DNA from: SLHU01 sp009929975
GTDB taxonomy: Bacteria; Bacillota; Clostridia; Saccharofermentanales; UBA5734
DNA length: 64,000 bases
Direction: 5' to 3'
Assembly (NCBI GenBank): GCA_040776905.1
Contig: JAXGZQ010000001.1
Coordinates: 310,001 to 374,000 of the forward strand
Shown: positions 59,487-64,000 of the stretch, one piece after another
How the letters are laid out: each line of letters starts with the position of its first letter
Numbering within the stretch: the first letter of the stretch is position 1
The notes under the pieces: model-generated
Told to the model about the DNA's origin: nothing
The model's input: the letters and a program-made list of their open reading frames with translations, nothing else
Databases searched by the model: none
Program-made: the position numbers and the translations under genes

Positions 59487-61475
59487 TCATGTGTCTGCTG
59501 CCTCCTGTTCCTCCGGTGACCACTGCCGCCGCCACCTGCGCCAGACGGTCTCGAACGCGTCATCCGGCCGTGGCAGAGGACGGACCGGCCGCCAGTTCGT
59601 TTTCACTTCACGTTGGTCCAGCCAACACTCCTGAACCAGTTGATTCAGCTTTGAATCGGCCGGGCGGCAGTTGAAAACATCATCAACAAAGTTTGCGGAT
59701 GGGTCGGCCTGATCCAGACAGAGAAACGAACCCCGGCTGCCGCCGCCTTTGTCAAGATAATCGAGCATGGCTCCCGTATACAGATGCTGCGCCAGCAAAA
59801 GCTCACGTAAACGGCACAACCGGGGCAGGAGACGAGCTGACCGGATCCGAAACGGCGTCGCCAGCTGCTGCTGCCAGCGGTCAACAGCCTGCTGCAGCCG
59901 CAGCAGGGCTTCCTTCCGGCGAAAAGGTCCGGCTGACCGGCTCATCCACTGCTGTGCCTCCGTCATCAGATTCTCAGGTTCCAGACAGTGCGCGTCACCG
60001 GCCAGCGACTGTTCCAGCCAGCGGATCAAAGATTCCGCCGGTTCCAGATGCAGTGCCGGACCGCCATGATCCGACCGTGCGGATGACAAACAGGCGGCAA
60101 TATGTTCTGCCGCGCGGACCGCGCCGACCTGTCCGCTGTTCAGGGCACTGCCGCCGGGCCGGACAATGCCATGGCTGCCATTGACTTCACCGATCGGATA
60201 AAATCCGCTTAAATTACTTTGCCAGTTGAGATCGGCCGCCAGACCACCGTTATGATGCTGGGCGCATAATCTGATTTCCAGTGGTTCAGATGCCAGGTCA
60301 ATACCGTGACCGGCATAAAAATCTATCGCCGGCTGGTTGAGACGGCGCAGACGTTCAATTGGCCGATCCGCGACCGCGCCACGCTGCCGCAGATAGGTCC
60401 CCGCCTCGTCGAGAGCGTTGAAATCGATCATGTTCCCGGATGGATTTTCGCGAAAATCCAGATAGACACGCCGGCCCCTGATCACCGTTTCCTGATAGAC
60501 CAGCAGATCGATCAGTGAGGACGCCCGGATCCGGCTGGCATCAAACGGCCACTCATACCCTTTGCGGAAAATAAAGGTCAGGAGCTGATCACGGTCAGGC
60601 ATTGAATGTTCAAGAAAATCACGCGGACCGCCACCGTCCTGATCACAGGAAAGATAACGTGGGATCACCTGCTGAAAGCTGCCGGACACATTCCAGCGTG
60701 GCCGGACTGAGGCCAGACCGTATTGCCATTCAGTCGCGTTTTTCACGGCCAGTCCCAGTTCAGCCGTCAAGCCCGGAGCTCCTGTCTGGCTGACAGGATA
60801 GACGGAATCGGCGTAGAGCATCGCCGGCCCGCCGACGGCCCAGATGACATTCGGACAGCGGATCAGGCAGTAGCGGTCATCAGGCTGATCCAGTCTGGAA
60901 AGATCAAGACAAAGCAGACCGGCGATCCGTTCCCCGGCAGAGTCCGGCAGAAGCCGGATCACCTGCCAGTGATCATGAATCGTCAGACGGCTCTTCCTGA
61001 CCTCGCGTTCCAGTGTTTCCGTCATCAGTCTGGAGGTTAATGGTCCCGCCGAGGTGGCCCGAAGACGCTGGTCATGATCGGTCCGGTAGCCGACGGCCTC
61101 GCCGAACTGGTTATGCGGGAATGGCACCCCGAGATCACACAGCCGGCTGAAACAGGCCGCTGACAGAGCGGCCTCAACCAGCGCCAGATCACCATCCATG
61201 CTGCCGCCACTGAAAAGTGTCTCAGCCATATCCGCGACGCTGTCAGGCCCAGCACCGGCAAGCGAAAGTTTATAATATGTCTGCTTATCTGATCCGGTAT
61301 TGCGTGATGTGCCGGCATTCATCTGTTCAGTGATCAAAGCAGCCGGTTCAATTTTCAGCCGGGCCAGATGCCAGGCGGCTGCCAGACCGGCCGCTCCGCT
61401 GCCGACGACAACGGCGGAGTAATCAAAAACCCGCAGCTGAAGACCACTCAGTGTCAGCTTCTCAGATTCCCGCAT
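59487..61475 (-). CDS. FAD-dependent oxidoreductase, fumarate reductase/succinate dehydrogenase flavoprotein superfamily
   Basis: The FAD-binding fold begins SAVVVGSGAAGLAAAWHLA (GSGAAG at about 25-30). GTSRNTGSDKQTYYKLS and the C-terminal RLCAQHHNGGLAADLNW...FYPIGEVNGSHGIVRPGGSALNSGQVGAVRAAEHI are the superfamily landmarks. There is no flavinylation motif or export signal, so it is cytosolic and not a respiratory fumarate reductase. The substrate is unknown. The ATG at 61475 overlaps the SDR stop (TGATG) with AGGAG upstream. It is the last gene of the rhamnosidase operon. Confidence 0.87.
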   Translation of the reverse strand: MRESEKLTLSGLQLRVFDYSAVVVGSGAAGLAAAWHLARLKIEPAALITEQMNAGTSRNTGSDKQTYYKLSLAGAGPDSVADMAETLFSGGSMDGDLALVEAALSAACFSRLCDLGVPFPHNQFGEAVGYRTDHDQRLRATSAGPLTSRLMTETLEREVRKSRLTIHDHWQVIRLLPDSAGERIAGLLCLDLSRLDQPDDRYCLIRCPNVIWAVGGPAMLYADSVYPVSQTGAPGLTAELGLAVKNATEWQYGLASVRPRWNVSGSFQQVIPRYLSCDQDGGGPRDFLEHSMPDRDQLLTFIFRKGYEWPFDASRIRASSLIDLLVYQETVIRGRRVYLDFRENPSGNMIDFNALDEAGTYLRQRGAVADRPIERLRRLNQPAIDFYAGHGIDLASEPLEIRLCAQHHNGGLAADLNWQSNLSGFYPIGEVNGSHGIVRPGGSALNSGQVGAVRAAEHIAACLSSARSDHGGPALHLEPAESLIRWLEQSLAGDAHCLEPENLMTEAQQWMSRSAGPFRRKEALLRLQQAVDRWQQQLATPFRIRSARLLPRLCRLRELLLAQHLYTGAMLDYLDKGGGSRGSFLCLDQADPSANFVDDVFNCRPADSKLNQLVQECWLDQREVKTNWRPVRPLPRPDDAFETVWRRWRRQWSPEEQEAADT

Positions 61476-62272
61476 CACAATCTCCTGATATGAAAGCCGC
61501 CATCCACATTCAGCACATCGCCGGTGGAATAGCTCAGACCGCCTGAAGCCAGCAGCGCGACCGCGTCAGCCACATCCTGCGGCTGCCCCCATCGTCTGAT
61601 CGGAAATTCACCCTGTTCAATCAGATCATCATATTTGGCCTTGGCACCTGCTGTCATGTCTGTATCGATGATGCCCGGCCGGATTTCGTAGACAAAAATC
61701 CGCTGATCCGCGAGGCGTGCCGCGAACAGCCGGGTCATCATGGCCATTCCATTCTTCGACAGGCAATACTCACTGCGATTGAGGGATATGGTTTCAGCTG
61801 AAACTGATCCGATATTGATGATCATGCCCCGCGGCCGTCGCGACTGCGGCGGCATATCCGGACCGGCAGCCGGATCCGGCTGCTGCAGCATCGCTCTCGC
61901 GACAATTTGCGAGAGGAATAAGGGGCCTTTCAGATTGATCTCCATCACCCTGTCATAGCTGGCTTCGGACATCTCCAACAGATCCAGCCGCTGATCCGGA
62001 ACGACACCAGCATTATTGACCAGCAGGTCAATCTGCCCGAAACGGGTCAGCGTCGACTCAAGGTAAGCCTGGCGATCACCTGTGATGGCCAGATTGCCTG
62101 GAAGGTACAAAACATTTCCGATCTGGCGCAGCTGGTCGAGAACTGGCTCAACCTTCTCGATACGGGCGGTGCCGAGAATTGAGACCTGATGGCCTTCAGC
62201 CAGCAGTTTTCGACTGATTGCCAGTCCGATCCCGCGACACCCCCCTGTAATCATGGCTGTTTTATTCGACAT
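61475..62272 (-). CDS. short-chain dehydrogenase/reductase
   Basis: The NAD(P) motif is MITGGCRGIGLAISRKL, followed by NNAGV, the catalytic serine in INIGSVSAET, and the YCLSK (YxxxK) pair. The C-terminal end DVADAVALLASGGLSYSTGDVLNVDGGFHIRRL is that of the 3-ketoacyl-reductase-like group. It oxidises or reduces a hydroxyl or ketone of a small molecule. It lies 27 bp after the ene-reductase gene and overlaps the FAD protein start. Confidence 0.92.
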   Translation of the reverse strand: MSNKTAMITGGCRGIGLAISRKLLAEGHQVSILGTARIEKVEPVLDQLRQIGNVLYLPGNLAITGDRQAYLESTLTRFGQIDLLVNNAGVVPDQRLDLLEMSEASYDRVMEINLKGPLFLSQIVARAMLQQPDPAAGPDMPPQSRRPRGMIINIGSVSAETISLNRSEYCLSKNGMAMMTRLFAARLADQRIFVYEIRPGIIDTDMTAGAKAKYDDLIEQGEFPIRRWGQPQDVADAVALLASGGLSYSTGDVLNVDGGFHIRRL

Positions 62273-62299
62273 TCAATTATCCTCCAGGGTATTCACTTC

Positions 62300-63673
62300 T
62301 CAAACATGTTCACGGATCACCTGACTGGTCAGTGGCGATTTGCCGGTTCTGCCGCTCCGGTAAATCGGCAGATAGACCTGCGCGTCCCTGATGACACATC
62401 CGGCCTGACCGCCATCGCGCATGATCTCACTGCACTTGCCGCAGGCGATGCAGCACCGGTCTGGGTCCACTTCACCGGCGAGCAGATCACGGCTGAACTG
62501 CGGATAAGCAAAGGCCTGACGCCCGAAACCGGCCAGATCAGCCCAGCCCGCCTTGATCAGGCCAGCCGCGAGATGGCCGCCGAGGTGGCGTGTCCAGCTC
62601 AAACCGGATGCCATGACGACCGCTTCCGGAACATGCCGGCGCACCTCCCGGGCAGCCAGCAGCAGCTGATTCAGATGGACCAGCGGATGAACCGGCGGCC
62701 GATAGGGCCCGGCGTCAAATGGACGGTTGACATGGGGATTGTAGTACGGGTTTCCGGCTGTCACATTCAAAAGAACGACGCCGCGACGGGTCAGCTGACC
62801 CACCAGCTGCAGCAATTCATCCCGATCCGGCTGATGATGATCGTCAGCCCGGACACCCCAGCCATACGGCCGCGGAATCTCATCATAGGCATTAAGGCGG
62901 ACCGCCAGATCGATGGCGACAGCCGCCCGCACAGCGGTGACAATATCGAGAAGCAGTTTTGTGCGCTGTTCGAACGAGCCTCCATAGGCGCCGGTCCGGG
63001 TTCTGGCCCCCAGCAGCTCATTCAGCAGATAACCGTGGCAAGCCTTGATGTCCACGGCGTCAAACCCTGCCGCTTCCGCCAGTTCCGCGCTTCTGACATA
63101 GGCCGGGACCAGATCCGCGAGTTCATCATCGGTCAGGACATGCGGTATCAGGCCGGGCCGGTCAAGCAGCGGGTTGAGCGCGGCGACCTGGGGTGCCGGA
63201 TCCTGATCCGGCCGGCTGTAGCGGCCGGAATGGGTCAGTTGAAGAACCAGATAGACCGGCTGCTTTGATTCTGAGCGGATCATCTGCACCAGACGGGAGA
63301 ACTCCGGCAGCGTCGTTTCGTTCAGCATCAACTGGCGCGGATTCGCCCGCCCTTCATGGACAACAGCCGTCGCTTCAACCCAGATCAGCGCGGCGCTGCC
63401 GCTGGCAAATCGCTGATAACGGCGTCGGGTCAGATCTGAGGGACGACCGTCCGGTTCTCCGTCACAGCCTTCCATCGGCTGGATCGCCAGACGGTTGGCG
63501 AGCTGATGTCGGCCCAATGCCAGCGGTTGACCCAGTTCCCTCATTTGTGTTTCCAGCGGCAGATCCAGAGCAAGCGTTTGGCATAACGCCTTCAGATCAG
63601 ACAGATTCCTGCAGTTGAAACGCTGATGGCCTACTGTCGTCGGCCGTTGTTCCTGTCGCTCATTGGTTGTCAT
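62300..63673 (-). CDS. NADH:flavin oxidoreductase (old yellow enzyme family) with C-terminal Fe-S motif
   Basis: The FMN barrel shows LANRLAIQPMEGCDGEPDG, YLVLQLTHSGRYSRPD, VDIKACHGYLLNELLGARTRTGAYGGSFEQRTKLLLDIV and VVMASGLSW. Near the C-terminus CCIACGKCSEIMRDGGQAGC supplies a 4Fe-4S-type cysteine set, as in 2,4-dienoyl-CoA reductase and bile-acid enzymes. The usual C-terminal FAD/NAD domain of those enzymes is missing (457 residues). It probably reduces an activated C=C bond. The start at 63673 follows GGAGA and overlaps the rhamnosidase end by 14 bp. Confidence 0.88.
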   Translation of the reverse strand: MTTNERQEQRPTTVGHQRFNCRNLSDLKALCQTLALDLPLETQMRELGQPLALGRHQLANRLAIQPMEGCDGEPDGRPSDLTRRRYQRFASGSAALIWVEATAVVHEGRANPRQLMLNETTLPEFSRLVQMIRSESKQPVYLVLQLTHSGRYSRPDQDPAPQVAALNPLLDRPGLIPHVLTDDELADLVPAYVRSAELAEAAGFDAVDIKACHGYLLNELLGARTRTGAYGGSFEQRTKLLLDIVTAVRAAVAIDLAVRLNAYDEIPRPYGWGVRADDHHQPDRDELLQLVGQLTRRGVVLLNVTAGNPYYNPHVNRPFDAGPYRPPVHPLVHLNQLLLAAREVRRHVPEAVVMASGLSWTRHLGGHLAAGLIKAGWADLAGFGRQAFAYPQFSRDLLAGEVDPDRCCIACGKCSEIMRDGGQAGCVIRDAQVYLPIYRSGRTGKSPLTSQVIREHV

Positions 63674-64000
63674 GATTGTCATCTCCAGTATTCCATGGCT
63701 GTTCAATCCGGCAGGATCCCGATCCGAGTGTCAGGCGGAGCTGACATCCCTCCAATTGCCAGTCTAGCAGCCAATCTTCTGTCATCTCACCCGGCAGCGC
63801 GCAGAGTCCGGTTAACAACTGGCCGTCAATCATTACATGGCGCGCGTCTCCCGGATCCTGCAGATCAAGTGTCAGCTGTGCTGTCGTATTGGGTGGGATC
63901 TTGACATCCGTCCTCAAAGTCGTTTCATGAGTTTCCCAGCGGCAGGCTAACAGCCCATAACCGGTTTCCAGACGGGCCTCAGCGAATGTGAGCGCTGAAA
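63660..64000 (-). CDS. alpha-L-rhamnosidase (GH78-like), C-terminal fragment cut by window edge
   Basis: The frame is open from the window edge to a stop at 63660 (about 113 residues visible). GYGLLACRWETHETTLRTDVKIPPNTTAQLTLDL matches the C-terminal beta-sandwich of Bac_rhamnosid enzymes (YGxixSxW, vxIPpNTTAxVxLP). This fold follows the (alpha/alpha)6 catalytic barrel, which lies outside the window. Such enzymes release terminal L-rhamnose from plant glycosides and polysaccharides. The next gene starts before this one stops, so they are coupled. Confirmation needs the upstream sequence. Confidence 0.72.
   Translation of the reverse strand, partial: SALTFAEARLETGYGLLACRWETHETTLRTDVKIPPNTTAQLTLDLQDPGDARHVMIDGQLLTGLCALPGEMTEDWLLDWQLEGCQLRLTLGSGSCRIEQPWNTGDDNHDNQ

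Overview
The window is a stretch of chromosome from a Gram-positive anaerobe of the Firmicutes, most probably a Clostridia-type lineage with moderately high G+C (judged by eye, not computed). The evidence is the gene order dnaB-rplI / rpsF-ssb-rpsR and rho-rpmE-DUF1385-prmC-DUF951-DUF1836-prfA-sua5, the Firmicutes-type small families (DUF1836, DUF951, DUF1385, DUF1858), an LtaS-type polymerase, a Spo0A C-terminal domain protein, strong AGGAGG ribosome binding sites and near-consensus sigma-A promoters. FeoAB-type ferrous iron uptake and old-yellow-enzyme / fumarate-reductase-like flavoproteins fit an anaerobe. No prophage, insertion sequence, plasmid function or CRISPR array was seen, and I cannot name the species.

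Layout. 1-17.5 kb is core information processing and cell shape, mostly on the minus strand: the 5' end of dnaB, rplI, the rpsF-ssb-rpsR operon, a translation-termination/tRNA-modification operon (DUF1385, prmC, DUF951, DUF1836, prfA, and a Sua5 protein fused to a low-molecular-weight phosphatase), rpmE, rho with a very long disordered insert, and mreB. Plus-strand traX-like, leuS, an E2-like protein and DUF1858 genes follow, then an rRNA-type methyltransferase and tRNA-Thr. 17.6-28.4 kb holds hup, a Spo0A-C protein, an HPr-like protein without the active-site histidine, the feoA-feoB-cysteine-rich protein-dtxR operon with a palindromic operator, and a ligA-HAD-MFS operon.

28.5-37.9 kb carries cell-wall and carbon genes (esterase, diaminopimelate dehydrogenase, nagA, phosphoesterase, small exporter on plus; glycogen phosphorylase with an orphan sugar-binding lipoprotein and a polyol dehydrogenase on minus). 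37.9-45.6 kb is a compact minus-strand run: apt, two sugar-isomerase TIM barrels, two Gfo/Idh/MocA dehydrogenases, an Eis-like acetyltransferase, glycerate kinase and a stand-alone HIRAN protein. It looks like catabolism of an unusual sugar, polyol or glycoside. 45.7-53 kb has an SGNH hydrolase behind a palindrome-rich promoter, a second HPr-like gene, GH42 beta-galactosidase, metY and an LtaS-type enzyme. 53-59.5 kb has a large unclassified HTH protein, a heterodimeric ABC exporter and a hydroxypyruvate-isomerase-like protein. 59.5-64 kb is a tight operon: alpha-L-rhamnosidase (cut by the window edge), an Fe-S ene-reductase, an SDR and a FAD protein. It is plausibly a glycoside-release-and-reduction pathway.

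The items I rate as most worth follow-up are the HPr-like pair that keeps Ser46 but lacks His15, the Gfo/TIM-barrel catabolic operon, the rhamnosidase-reductase operon, the disordered Rho insert with an AT-hook-like motif, a clamp-binding-like peptide at the N-terminus of LigA, and the large HTH protein of unknown function.
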